Assembly: GCA_964627665.1 (NCBI GenBank) | Contig: CAZVKG010000042.1 | Span: forward strand, 1 to 28,522 | Length of the DNA stretch: 28,522 bases | Direction of reading: 5' to 3' | DNA from: UBA1351 sp964627665 | GTDB lineage: Bacteria; Bacillota; Clostridia; Lachnospirales; Vallitaleaceae | In this document: positions 8,131-17,277 of the stretch, in pieces | Layout: the number at the start of each line of letters is the position of its first letter | How positions within the stretch are numbered: the stretch's first letter is position 1 | Translations under genes and position numbers: made by a program | The notes under the pieces: generated by a model | The model's input: only the letters and a program-made list of their open reading frames with translations | Told to the model about the DNA's origin: nothing | Database searches by the model: none

Positions 8131-9575
8131 TGTTATTAAAAAAACTATGGAACAATTATTACAAAGGAATAATAATATTGATAGGATTCCTATTTGTTCT
8201 TTTCTCGGCAATGAGTTTAGAGCTAGCTTTAGTATTATGCTTGGGAATCATAGTTGGTATAGTTTTATATCATAATATTAAGTACTCAGTGGGTATTATG
8301 TTAATTGTTACACCCTATGTTAATACCAGAATTATGCAGACTCAGATTATTCCGGGAATTCCTATAAAACTTTTTGTGATATTGTTTTTTGCCTTACTTG
8401 GATTGATGATTATTCGCTATAAGATTCATCTTAAGACAACTTTCGATTTGAAATATTTTAGTATTTTATTGCTATATATTACAATTTTTGTTATTGCAGT
8501 ATTTAAGTCAATCGACTACATCGAGTATATAAGTATTGCTTGGTCGGATAATCTTTCAGTAGTACGATTGATAAGTAATTTTCTGATTTCTCAATTAGTA
8601 TACATGTTTCCAGTTGTTATGATTCTGTTATTCTATAACTATGAAGACAAGCAAATTATTATTGATGGAGTTATCTTTTCTTTATTTGCTTTATCAATAG
8701 TAATTATATTTATATATGTATTTATGGTACCTCAGAAATTGAATTTTAATATGATTCGCGGAGAGATTGGTTCGGTTTTAGGTTTGCACGGAAATGACAT
8801 TGCTAATTTTTATATTATGGGTTTTCCTCTTGTATTAGCCATGTATATTAATTCGAAAAAACGACTAGTACAGTTGACGTTTTATCTTTCATTATTTGCT
8901 ATTGCTATTTTGTTTTCTAGAACTGCATATGTTTGTGTTATTCTCACTTTTTTATCATATGGTGTATTAAGAGGAAAAATTGATATAAAATATGTGCTGA
9001 CCATTATTGCTGTAGGAATTATGTTGCTTTTCTTACCTGAGCAGGTATATGAACGTTTTTTGACTTTAGTAGCAGGGACAGACATTCAAACATTATCTGC
9101 AGGAAGATCAGGAGATATATGGCTGCCGTTATGGTGGGAATGGCTTCGTCATCCAATGAGTATCAAATTACTTGGTGTAGGTAGATATGCCATTGTTGAA
9201 TCCTTTGCTTTTCGTAATGGTTTGATACTTGATGTTTCCCATCCGCATAATATGTATTTTGAAGTGTTAATGGATAGTGGCATTATTGGTTTCATCATAT
9301 ATGCTTATGTCTTTATATATATAAATCTGAATATATTTTTCTCATTTATTAAGAACAGACTTGACTTTGATCGGGATATTTTGTTAGCTGTCTTAATCTC
9401 GTTTGCAATGTATTTATTGGCAGGAATGAGTGGACGAACCTTATTCCCATCTTCGATTAATATTCATGTGTGGACCACCTTAGGGTTAGGTATATTAATT
9501 ATACGATACCAACGACTTACTGATAATTATTCATATTCGGAAACAGAGGTGACTAAAAATGAAAAAACAAATTAA
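8130..9575 (+). CDS. wzy: O-antigen ligase/polymerase family protein (Wzy-like)
   Basis: A 481-aa polytopic membrane protein with about a dozen hydrophobic segments. A large loop contains AGRSGDIWLPLWWEWL followed by VSHPHNMYFEVLMDSGIIG (about 368-386), the HN-x-Y...GIIG signature of the Wzy_C/O-antigen ligase family. In this context, beside a single flippase and a CpsCD pair, polymerisation of flipped repeat units is the likely role rather than ligation. The start overlaps the preceding stop by one base (TAATG), and its 3' end overlaps the next glycosyltransferase by 17 bp. Confidence 0.87.
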   Translation: MLLKKLWNNYYKGIIILIGFLFVLFSAMSLELALVLCLGIIVGIVLYHNIKYSVGIMLIVTPYVNTRIMQTQIIPGIPIKLFVILFFALLGLMIIRYKIHLKTTFDLKYFSILLLYITIFVIAVFKSIDYIEYISIAWSDNLSVVRLISNFLISQLVYMFPVVMILLFYNYEDKQIIIDGVIFSLFALSIVIIFIYVFMVPQKLNFNMIRGEIGSVLGLHGNDIANFYIMGFPLVLAMYINSKKRLVQLTFYLSLFAIAILFSRTAYVCVILTFLSYGVLRGKIDIKYVLTIIAVGIMLLFLPEQVYERFLTLVAGTDIQTLSAGRSGDIWLPLWWEWLRHPMSIKLLGVGRYAIVESFAFRNGLILDVSHPHNMYFEVLMDSGIIGFIIYAYVFIYINLNIFFSFIKNRLDFDRDILLAVLISFAMYLLAGMSGRTLFPSSINIHVWTTLGLGILIIRYQRLTDNYSYSETEVTKNEKTN

Positions 9576-10686
9576 AGTTGGGATATATTTACCTTCAGCT
9601 ACGATATTGTTTTATCCCAAGCAAGGGAAAGAATTTGCAGGTGGTGCTGAAATTAATTGCTATAATCTAGCAATTGAAATGGCAAAAGATCCTAAATACA
9701 ATGTTTCATTTAGAGTTATGGACGAAGGCCAAGAGGATATGGATTTTCACGGGGTTCACGTCAAAAAAATCAAACATTTAAATAGGAAGCAAGGAAGCAT
9801 TCAAAAGGTTTTTCGTCAAATATATCTTATTATTCAAATTGTGTTATTTAATGAAGATGTGATTATTACAACAACAGCAAGTGATCATTTGGGATTACTT
9901 GTACTTATTCATCAGAAAATAAAAAGAAAGCATGTCATATTTCGTTTGGCTCATGACTATAATTATGACGTTGAACATTATAAAGATAGAGGAAGCAGAT
10001 TTTATAAACTTTATAAATATGGACTATTTAATGCTAGTGCTTTAGTTGCACAAACAAATGATCAAAAAGATGCATTACTCCAATTAGGAAGACAAGCGAC
10101 AATTATCAAAAATGGCTTTGAGATTAAGAATGATAGACAATATATGAAAAATACTGAAGATGCTTTTATTTTATGGGTTGCACGTGCACAAGCGATGAAG
10201 CGACCGGAACTATTTGTTGACTTAGCACAAGCAAATCCGAATTATTCGTTTTTGATGATAATGCCCATCAATAATCAGGTGGAAAGCATAAATTTAAGAG
10301 ATCAAATTTTAGATAAAATACGTGATCTTCCTAATTTGAAATATATACCCTATGTTGAATCAAGTGAGATTCAAAGATATTTTGACCAAGCAATATTATT
10401 TGTAAACACTTCCTCGGCAGAAGGATTTCCCAATACCTTTATTCAATCCGGATTAGGCCATACACCGATTCTATCTATTGGTATTAATCCGGATCATATA
10501 TTTGACCGTTATGCATTAGGTCAATATTGTGAAGAGGATTTATCAATGGCGAATGAATTTATTCGTACATTAACACAAGATAAAATACAAGAGATGGGAA
10601 GTGCTAGTTACCAGTATGTCGAAGAAAACCACAGTATTTCCCATGTATGTAACCAATATAAAACAATTGTGGAGGCGATTATATGA
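9559..10686 (+). CDS. Glycosyltransferase, GT4-like
   Basis: A 375-aa GT-B fold protein with no membrane segment, expected at the cytoplasmic face of the membrane. The N-terminal GKEFAGGAEINCYNLA resembles the acceptor-site loop of GT4 enzymes, and the segment SSAEGFPNTFIQSGLG is the nucleotide-sugar site. In the E-x7-E motif the second Glu is replaced by Gln (E-GFPNTFI-Q), a variant seen in some retaining enzymes. Donor and linkage cannot be deduced. GAGGTGAC precedes the ATG, which lies inside the end of the wzy gene; its stop overlaps the next start (ATGA). Confidence 0.85.
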   Translation: MKKQIKVGIYLPSATILFYPKQGKEFAGGAEINCYNLAIEMAKDPKYNVSFRVMDEGQEDMDFHGVHVKKIKHLNRKQGSIQKVFRQIYLIIQIVLFNEDVIITTTASDHLGLLVLIHQKIKRKHVIFRLAHDYNYDVEHYKDRGSRFYKLYKYGLFNASALVAQTNDQKDALLQLGRQATIIKNGFEIKNDRQYMKNTEDAFILWVARAQAMKRPELFVDLAQANPNYSFLMIMPINNQVESINLRDQILDKIRDLPNLKYIPYVESSEIQRYFDQAILFVNTSSAEGFPNTFIQSGLGHTPILSIGINPDHIFDRYALGQYCEEDLSMANEFIRTLTQDKIQEMGSASYQYVEENHSISHVCNQYKTIVEAII

Positions 10687-11834
10687 AAACGATAGCCTTT
10701 GTCATCAGCTCATTAACAGGAGGTGGTGCAGAACGCGTTGCAATCAATTTGTGTGAATTTTTCAATGAAAAATATCTTGATGAAGTTACGTGTGATTTAA
10801 TAGTTTTAAATAATACAGGCGACTATATTTATCATGGTCCAAAACATATAGTCAATAATAATTATAGTGATAAAAATGTAGTCAAGAAGATTTTTTATCA
10901 TATTATTGGATATAGATGGAAGCTATTAAAAATTAAAAAGAAATATAATTATGATCAAGTGATTAGTTTTGCCACTTTAGCAAATAAACTAAATATTCAA
11001 ACAAGTTATAATGAAGACACTATTGTTTCGGTTAGAAATTATCTGTCTTTGAACTTGAATGAAAAGCAGAAAAAACATGTAAGGAAGTTGTATCAAAAAG
11101 CAGATAAAATTATCGCGGTATCACAAGCGTGTAAAGAAGATTTGGTTCAAGAATTTTATATAGATGCCAATAAAATTCAAGTGATCTACAATCCATATCA
11201 AATTGATAAAATTCAAAAGGCACAAGAGGCATCAATTGGTTCGGATAGTAGTTATTACAGAAAAAACAAGACAATCATTGCAGTTGGTAGAATTTCACGG
11301 CAAAAAGCATTTTGGCGAATAATTAAAGCCATTGCTTCCTTAAAAGAAGATGACCCGGAGATAAGGCTTCTTATTTTAGGGAAAGAGTTGAACGGTCAGG
11401 AAATGACCAAAAAACTCCAGTTTTTGATCGATAAGTATAAGCTTCATGAGCAAGTGCATTTATTAGGATTTAAATCAAATCCTTATGCATACATATCAAG
11501 AGCTAATATATATGTATTATCTTCTTTATATGAAGGATTTCCCAACGGCATGACAGAAGCGATGATTTTAGGAAAACCAATTGTTAGTGTAAATTGTCTG
11601 TCTGGGCCTTCGGAAATCTTAAATGATGGAGAGTACGGTATAATCATTCCTCAATATGAGCAAGATGAATTTACAGATAATATTACACCCGGAGACATTG
11701 AGCTTGGTCAGTCGATTCAAAAATTATTAAAGGAACCTGAATTATATTCCCATTATGAGAAACAAGCGCTACAACGCGGAAAGGACTTTTTAATTGACAC
11801 AATTGCAATTCAGTGGCTTAATTTGGAGGTGTGA
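10683..11834 (+). CDS. Glycosyltransferase family 4
   Basis: A 383-aa retaining GT4 glycosyltransferase. It begins with the typical VISSLTGGGAERVAINL acceptor-binding segment and carries a complete E-x7-E motif in SLYEGFPNGMTEAM, followed by GKPIVSVNCLSGPSEIL, which resembles GalNAc- or glucose-transferring PglA/WbnH-like enzymes. Specificity is not predictable. GGAGG lies about 7 nt before the ATG. It overlaps both neighbours by 4 nt, indicating strict co-translation in the operon. Confidence 0.9.
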   Translation: MKTIAFVISSLTGGGAERVAINLCEFFNEKYLDEVTCDLIVLNNTGDYIYHGPKHIVNNNYSDKNVVKKIFYHIIGYRWKLLKIKKKYNYDQVISFATLANKLNIQTSYNEDTIVSVRNYLSLNLNEKQKKHVRKLYQKADKIIAVSQACKEDLVQEFYIDANKIQVIYNPYQIDKIQKAQEASIGSDSSYYRKNKTIIAVGRISRQKAFWRIIKAIASLKEDDPEIRLLILGKELNGQEMTKKLQFLIDKYKLHEQVHLLGFKSNPYAYISRANIYVLSSLYEGFPNGMTEAMILGKPIVSVNCLSGPSEILNDGEYGIIIPQYEQDEFTDNITPGDIELGQSIQKLLKEPELYSHYEKQALQRGKDFLIDTIAIQWLNLEV

Positions 11835-11836
11835 TG

Positions 11837-13714
11837 ATGAAAAAAATACGTTGGTATATTCATCGCCTAAAAGCAATGACAGCAAAAGAAGTCGTATGGA
11901 GATTTCAAATTGTCATATTAACACTAATTGATAGTGTTAAACGACAGAATAAATCAATTCTTGATTCAACACTTTATAAAAAAAATGGTGATTGTATTCA
12001 ACCTTGGAATATAAAACATAATTTTACGGGGTCAAAGTGTGGAAGGACAAATCAAATTTTTCATTATATTTCAACAGAAAATCAATCCAGTCATTCTACA
12101 TTTTATCAAGACCGTGAATGGCCCATGGTTCCTTCAAGAAAACTTCAGTATAAAGGGAATAAAGAAATGGGGGATGCCCGTATAAATTGGGAATATAATC
12201 GTCATCATCACTACCCGATTTTTATGAAAAATTATTGGATTACAAAAGAAAAAAAATATATTGAAGAATTGAAATTGGAATTTTATTCATGGGTGGATTC
12301 TAATCCCTTTTTAATGGGAATAAGTTATACAAGTGAAATGGAATTGGCTATACGTGCGTTTTCTTGGTATATGACCTTAGAATTAATACCAAACGACCGA
12401 AAATATTATCAATTAAGAAAAGATTTATCTCAAGGTATTATGAATTTAATGAATCATGTTGTCGTATATCATTCCAAATATTCATCAGCTAACAATCATT
12501 TAATTATTGAAATGGTTGTCTTAGGAATCGTTGGTATATCTTTTCAACAAGAAGATTGGGTTGAAAAAAGTGTGGAAACACTAACAGATGCCTTAAGTCA
12601 GCAAAATCATATTGACGGAATTAATAAGGAACAGTCGATTCATTATCAGTTTTTTATTATGGAAGCGGTGGCATTGTTTATTCTAAGACTTGAAGCGCAA
12701 GGACTACCCTTTCCAAAAATATGGGAAGATCACTTGTTTTTAATGTGTGAATACAGTGGCCGTTTAATGGATAAATATGGTCAGATTCCACATCTTGGTG
12801 ATCATGATGAAGGTAAATTATTGGATTTATATGGCGATGCATTTAATTATGAAGATTATGTTCTTCAACTTTGCAGTCATATTATTCATAAAAATTATAG
12901 CCCATTAAATCAAACATATGATCAATTAAAGTGTTTGTTATCCAATGAACGCTTAAATCAGAAGTTTATTGATTTTAATCGAAATAGCTCAATGACTTAT
13001 GATCAAGGGGGGCACTCAATTCTAAAGTCTCTTTATGGGGACAAAGAAGTAATAGTAACCTTTGATCATGCAGAGTTAGGATTTAATAGCATTGCAGCCC
13101 ACGGACATGCCGATGCTTTACATATTACCTTAACGATTGATGGAGAAAAAATTTTCATTGATCCGGGAACCTATTGTTATCATAGTGATATTCAGTGGCG
13201 CAACTATTTTCGGGAGACACGAAATCATAGCACCATTACCATAAATAGTCAAAATCAATCGGAGATGAAAGGGGCATTTTTGTGGGGGCACAGGGCAACA
13301 TCTAGACTTATTAAATCAGAACTAGATAGAGATAAAGACCTTATTATTGCAGAACATGATGGATATAAGCCTCTCATGCATCAACGTGTTGTTGAATATC
13401 AAAAACCAAAAAAAATCATTATTCAAGACCAAATTTATTGTATAGCTCATAGTCATATTAATGAATATGAATATGAAGCTACCTATGTTTTAGGAAAAAA
13501 TTGCCATGTTACACAAAAAGAAAGGAACGAAATTGTTATACAATCTAATAAAATAATAGTAAGATTTTATACGGGTAACCACCCTATTGAAATTGAACCA
13601 ATGTATTTTTCGGAAAAATATGGTGTGGTTGAAGAAACGTTGTGTATTAAATTGCGAGGAAAAGAAAGCAGAAATGAGACTCAAATGGTAACTGTTATTG
13701 AGATAGGATCATAA
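11837..13714 (+). CDS. Heparinase II/III-like (alginate-lyase-like) polysaccharide lyase, leaderless
   Basis: About 625 aa: an alpha/alpha-toroid N-terminal half and a C-terminal heparinase II/III beta-sandwich. Residues matching the Asn-His-Tyr-His set of PL15/PL17-type uronate lyases are visible: NNH (219-221), HY (269-270), HGHAD (422-426), then RNYFRETRNHST (455-466). The N-terminus WYIHRLKAMTAKEVVWRFQ is typical of family members encoded in EPS clusters and is not a signal peptide, so the protein should be cytoplasmic or exported by an unknown route. GTG 11831, ATG 11834 and ATG 11837 are in frame; GGAGGT at 11825-11830 favours 11837 (7 nt spacing). It probably trims or proofreads a uronic-acid polymer (inference). 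Confidence 0.85.
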   Translation: MKKIRWYIHRLKAMTAKEVVWRFQIVILTLIDSVKRQNKSILDSTLYKKNGDCIQPWNIKHNFTGSKCGRTNQIFHYISTENQSSHSTFYQDREWPMVPSRKLQYKGNKEMGDARINWEYNRHHHYPIFMKNYWITKEKKYIEELKLEFYSWVDSNPFLMGISYTSEMELAIRAFSWYMTLELIPNDRKYYQLRKDLSQGIMNLMNHVVVYHSKYSSANNHLIIEMVVLGIVGISFQQEDWVEKSVETLTDALSQQNHIDGINKEQSIHYQFFIMEAVALFILRLEAQGLPFPKIWEDHLFLMCEYSGRLMDKYGQIPHLGDHDEGKLLDLYGDAFNYEDYVLQLCSHIIHKNYSPLNQTYDQLKCLLSNERLNQKFIDFNRNSSMTYDQGGHSILKSLYGDKEVIVTFDHAELGFNSIAAHGHADALHITLTIDGEKIFIDPGTYCYHSDIQWRNYFRETRNHSTITINSQNQSEMKGAFLWGHRATSRLIKSELDRDKDLIIAEHDGYKPLMHQRVVEYQKPKKIIIQDQIYCIAHSHINEYEYEATYVLGKNCHVTQKERNEIVIQSNKIIVRFYTGNHPIEIEPMYFSEKYGVVEETLCIKLRGKESRNETQMVTVIEIGS

Positions 13715-13737
13715 GATTATAGAGAGGTTGTGAAAGT

Positions 13738-15063
13738 ATGAAAATAAGTGTTTTCGGATTAGGATATGTAGGATGCGTAAGTGCAGGATGTTTAGCAGGA
13801 ATGGGACATTCAATAATAGGTGTAGACCCTAATGAAACCAAAGTTAGACAAATCAATGAAGGAAAGCCGACGATAATTGAAAAAGATATAGAACATCTAA
13901 TACAACAAGCGCATGAGAACAAACAGTTATCTGCAACTAAAAATGTTGAAGAGGCGGTTTTAAATTCAGAAATGAGTATTATTTCTGTAGGAACACCAAG
14001 TACAAAAAACGGTCATTTAAATTTAGAGTATATTTATAATGTAGCCCGTGAAATCGGACAAGCGATTAAGAAAAAAGAGGAGTTTCATATTATAACAATT
14101 CGTAGTACAGTTTTGCCGGGAACAAATCAAAAAGTTGGTGAAATCATTGAAGAAGAATCAGGTAAGCCAAGAGATGAAGCGTTCACGGTTGTTTCCAACC
14201 CAGAATTTTTACGAGAAGGTACAGCGGTTTATGATTATTACAATCCTCCCTTGACATTAATAGGAACAAATCATACATTAGGACAAGAAAAAATGAATGA
14301 GCTCTATAAAAAAATACCGGGTGAAAAAGTCTTTACAGATATTCAAGTTGCAGAAATCATGAAATATGTGAATAATACCTATCATGCTTTAAAAATAGTA
14401 TTTGGTAATGAAATTGGAAATATTTGTAAAGCATTGAATATTGATAGTCATAAAGTTATGGAAATTTTCTGCATGGATAAGCAGCTGAATATATCTCCGT
14501 ATTACTTTAAACCAGGATTTGCATATGGAGGTTCTTGCCTACCTAAAGATTCAAAAGCATTAAAAACTTTGGCATCAGAACTATTTGTTTCAACGCCGGT
14601 AATCAATAATATTCATCAGAGCAACGAAATACAAAAAGAAAATGCACTTGAGATTATCATGAGCAAGAAAAAACATAAAATCGGCATTTTGGGGTTAAGC
14701 TTTAAGGCGGGAACGGATGATCTTAGGAACAGTCCGATTGTTGACGTTGTCGAACGCCTCTTAGGAAAAGGATTTGCTCTAGCTATTTATGACAAGCATG
14801 TTAAGTTATCAGAATTAACCGGAACGAATAAAGAATATATTGAGGCTAAAATACCTCATCTTCAACGCTTTATAACTAATGATTTAAATAAAGTAATGAA
14901 TGAATCAGAAGTCATTGTCATTGCGAATAAAGAAGAAGATTTTGCGCATTTACTTGAAGAATATCCTAATAAAATCATCATCGATTTGGTCAGAATGTGG
15001 AAAGAAGTTCAGTATAATGGTGAGTATGAAGGTTTATGTTGGGGGGATGTGAATGAAAAATAA
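13738..15063 (+). CDS. algD: Nucleotide-sugar 6-dehydrogenase, AlgD (GDP-mannose dehydrogenase)-like
   Basis: A 441-aa UDP-glucose/GDP-mannose dehydrogenase family enzyme that oxidises a sugar C6 to a uronate using two NAD. The N-terminus is FGLGYVGCVSAG (6-17); NPEF carries E156, KYVNNTYH carries K209, N213 and H216, and GGSCLPKD carries the catalytic C267. The NTYHALK and SCLPKD segments match AlgD (its H217 and C268, one residue offset), whereas UDP-glucose dehydrogenases usually lack this His and have SCFPKD. The late GLSFKAGTDDLRNSP is also AlgD-like. I therefore favour GDP-mannuronate as product, with UDP-glucuronate as the alternative. It overlaps the next gene by 11 bp. Confidence 0.82.
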   Translation: MKISVFGLGYVGCVSAGCLAGMGHSIIGVDPNETKVRQINEGKPTIIEKDIEHLIQQAHENKQLSATKNVEEAVLNSEMSIISVGTPSTKNGHLNLEYIYNVAREIGQAIKKKEEFHIITIRSTVLPGTNQKVGEIIEEESGKPRDEAFTVVSNPEFLREGTAVYDYYNPPLTLIGTNHTLGQEKMNELYKKIPGEKVFTDIQVAEIMKYVNNTYHALKIVFGNEIGNICKALNIDSHKVMEIFCMDKQLNISPYYFKPGFAYGGSCLPKDSKALKTLASELFVSTPVINNIHQSNEIQKENALEIIMSKKKHKIGILGLSFKAGTDDLRNSPIVDVVERLLGKGFALAIYDKHVKLSELTGTNKEYIEAKIPHLQRFITNDLNKVMNESEVIVIANKEEDFAHLLEEYPNKIIIDLVRMWKEVQYNGEYEGLCWGDVNEK

Positions 15064-16060
15064 AAGTATCGTTGTTTCTCGTTCAGATGCAGATTGGATA
15101 AAATATTATAGAAAAACAGGAGAAATAGACTATATACAGGTGAAGTGGGAGAAACGTAAGTCTTCACTTATTGGGAAACTAGATAGTTTTTTAGATGCAT
15201 GTCAATTTATTAAATACTTGATTATGCATAGAAAAATGATCAATCAGTATCAAAGTTTAATAGTGACAGGAAATAATGTTGCTCTTGCGACACTTTTATT
15301 GCGAAAGCTAAGAATCTTAAAAAATCCTAAGGTTGTTTGGTGGGGATTCTTTTTACATAGTAATTTTTCCATTAATATATACAAAGTGTTACATGTGTTT
15401 TTTGAATCAAAGCATGTGGTATATGTGTTGTTTTCATATTTTGAAGAATCCTTATATGAAAAAGTTTTTGGAAAAAAGACATCAACATTGGTTTTGCCTT
15501 ATGGTATTTGGAACGAAGAGATTGCTATACCGACAGAGGAAAAAGACTACTATTTTGCAGGAGGGTATAGCAACAGAGACTATATCCCTTTAATTGAAGC
15601 GTTTCGAGATTCACCATATAAGCTTATCATCATTGCATCAAAATTAAATGTAGAATTGGAGACAATTCAAATCCCTGAAAATGTGAAGATTTTAAGAGAT
15701 GTTGATAAAATAACGTTTCATAAATATATGGATCATTCACGTGGTGTTATTATTCCATTAAAAAACAACCTAGGAGCTTCAGGTCAAATGGTGACATTAA
15801 ATGCAATGGCAAGAAGTAAATTAATCATAATCAATAATAATTCAATTATGAAAGAATATATTGTCAATCAAGATAGTGGATATGTTGTTCAAGATATAAA
15901 AAAGGATCTAATAAACTTACTAAATAAAATTGAAAAGTCACCTACGGAAAAAATGCAAATTCAAGAAAGGGTTCGTCAGCGATATATAGAACTCTATTCG
16001 CGACAACCATCTATTGATAATACAAAAGCTATATTAAAGACAATCAATAGAACTTCATAG
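15053..16060 (+). CDS. Glycosyltransferase, GT-B fold, unassigned specificity
   Basis: A 335-aa protein with a GT-B-like layout. The N-terminal half contains VVWWGFFLHSNFSINIYK, a hydrophobic acceptor-side patch. The C-terminal half begins at YYFAGGYSNRDY and contains NLGASGQMVTLNAMARSK, which corresponds to the nucleotide-sugar site of GT4 enzymes although the usual second Glu is replaced by Asn. It is more diverged than the other transferases here and could be mistaken for hypothetical. The start lies within the end of the dehydrogenase gene, preceded by a G-rich ribosome site (GGGGGGATGTGA). Confidence 0.72.
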   Translation: MKNKSIVVSRSDADWIKYYRKTGEIDYIQVKWEKRKSSLIGKLDSFLDACQFIKYLIMHRKMINQYQSLIVTGNNVALATLLLRKLRILKNPKVVWWGFFLHSNFSINIYKVLHVFFESKHVVYVLFSYFEESLYEKVFGKKTSTLVLPYGIWNEEIAIPTEEKDYYFAGGYSNRDYIPLIEAFRDSPYKLIIIASKLNVELETIQIPENVKILRDVDKITFHKYMDHSRGVIIPLKNNLGASGQMVTLNAMARSKLIIINNNSIMKEYIVNQDSGYVVQDIKKDLINLLNKIEKSPTEKMQIQERVRQRYIELYSRQPSIDNTKAILKTINRTS

Positions 16061-16079
16061 GTATGAGGAGGCAGAGTAT

Positions 16080-17273
16080 ATGAACAGAAAGATATTAATT
16101 ATTGTAGAAAATTTACCTGTACCTTTTGACACTCGTGTATGGCAAGAAGCAACAACACTTGTAAAAGAAGGTTACCAAGTGTCTGTAATATGTCCTACAG
16201 GAAAAGGGTTTATGGACTTGTATGAAGAAAAAGAAGGAGTGTATATATATAGACATCACCTGCCAGAAGAAGGAAAAGGGTTTATCGGATATTTGAAAGA
16301 ATATTACGTAGCACTTCGTGAAGAAATAAAGCTTGCAAAACACATATTTAAAGAAAGAGGATTTGATGTCATTCATGGATGTAATCCTCCGGATAACATT
16401 TTTTTAGTTGCTAAAAAATTTAAAAGACATGGAGTGCAGTATATTTTTGATCATCATGATATTTGCCCTGAATTGTATATTGCAAAATTTGGAAAAAAAG
16501 GATTGTTATATTGGTCACAAATATTTTTTGAACGTATGACCTATAAATATGCCGCCATGGCTTTTGTGACCAATGAATCTTATAAAAAAATAGCAATAGA
16601 ACGAAATCATATGCAACCTAAGGATGTTTTTGTATTGCGTAGCGGCCCCAAAACACAACGTCTACAAATACGACCTGCAAACCCAGAAATTAAGCGAGGA
16701 AAACAATATATGGTGGGCTATGTTGGTGTCATTGGCAAGCAAGAAGGAATGGATTACCTCTTGGACGCCGTTGAACATATAGTGAATGCGCGAAAGCGCA
16801 CGGATATCTTCTTTGGAATATGTGGTGGTGGTCCGTATCTAGACACTATAAAAAAACGCTCGCTCGAACTAGGATTATCAGAATATATTGAATTTACAGG
16901 ACGAGTATCAGATGAAAAATTACTTGAATATCTTAATACGGCTGATATTTGTGTTAATCCGGATGAATACAATGAAATGAATAATCGTTCTACAATGAAT
17001 AAAGTGCTTGAATATATGGCACTTGCAAAGCCGATTGTACAATTTGACTTGACAGAAGGAAGATATTCAGCAAAAGAGGCATCACTATATGCTAAACCCA
17101 ATGATGCGATTGATCTAGGAGATAAGATTATTGAGCTATTAGACCATGATGAACAGCGAAAGAAAATGGGAGAAATTGGATATCGTCGTGTTCAAAATGA
17201 GTTGAGTTGGGAGCATACGAGTAAGGCACTCATCGCAGGATATGAATATTATTTTGAACAAAAGGCTAGGTGA
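16080..17273 (+). CDS. Glycosyltransferase family 4
   Basis: A 397-aa GT4 enzyme that opens with IVENLPVPFDTRVWQEA, a start shared with EPS transferases whose N-terminal loop reads PxDxRVWxEA. Other family marks are FDHHDICPELY and the nucleotide-sugar segment NPDEYNEMNNRSTMNKVLEY, followed by MALAKPIVQFDLTEGR. This NEMN-x-STMNKVLEYMA version of the donor site defines a distinct EPS subgroup; the donor is not known to me. GAGGAGG lies about 8 nt before the ATG. It is followed 4 nt later by the next glycosyltransferase. Confidence 0.9.
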   Translation: MNRKILIIVENLPVPFDTRVWQEATTLVKEGYQVSVICPTGKGFMDLYEEKEGVYIYRHHLPEEGKGFIGYLKEYYVALREEIKLAKHIFKERGFDVIHGCNPPDNIFLVAKKFKRHGVQYIFDHHDICPELYIAKFGKKGLLYWSQIFFERMTYKYAAMAFVTNESYKKIAIERNHMQPKDVFVLRSGPKTQRLQIRPANPEIKRGKQYMVGYVGVIGKQEGMDYLLDAVEHIVNARKRTDIFFGICGGGPYLDTIKKRSLELGLSEYIEFTGRVSDEKLLEYLNTADICVNPDEYNEMNNRSTMNKVLEYMALAKPIVQFDLTEGRYSAKEASLYAKPNDAIDLGDKIIELLDHDEQRKKMGEIGYRRVQNELSWEHTSKALIAGYEYYFEQKAR

Positions 17274-17277
17274 TCCT

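Noticed and set aside
13738..15063. Confident naming as UDP-glucose 6-dehydrogenase
   Set aside because: The NTYHALK and SCLPKD signatures fit AlgD better; UDP-glucose as substrate is kept only as an alternative.
17242..17277. Longer start for the fifth glycosyltransferase
   Set aside because: The added 12 residues lie inside the preceding gene without a ribosome site; ATG 17278 follows AGGTGATCC and matches family starts.
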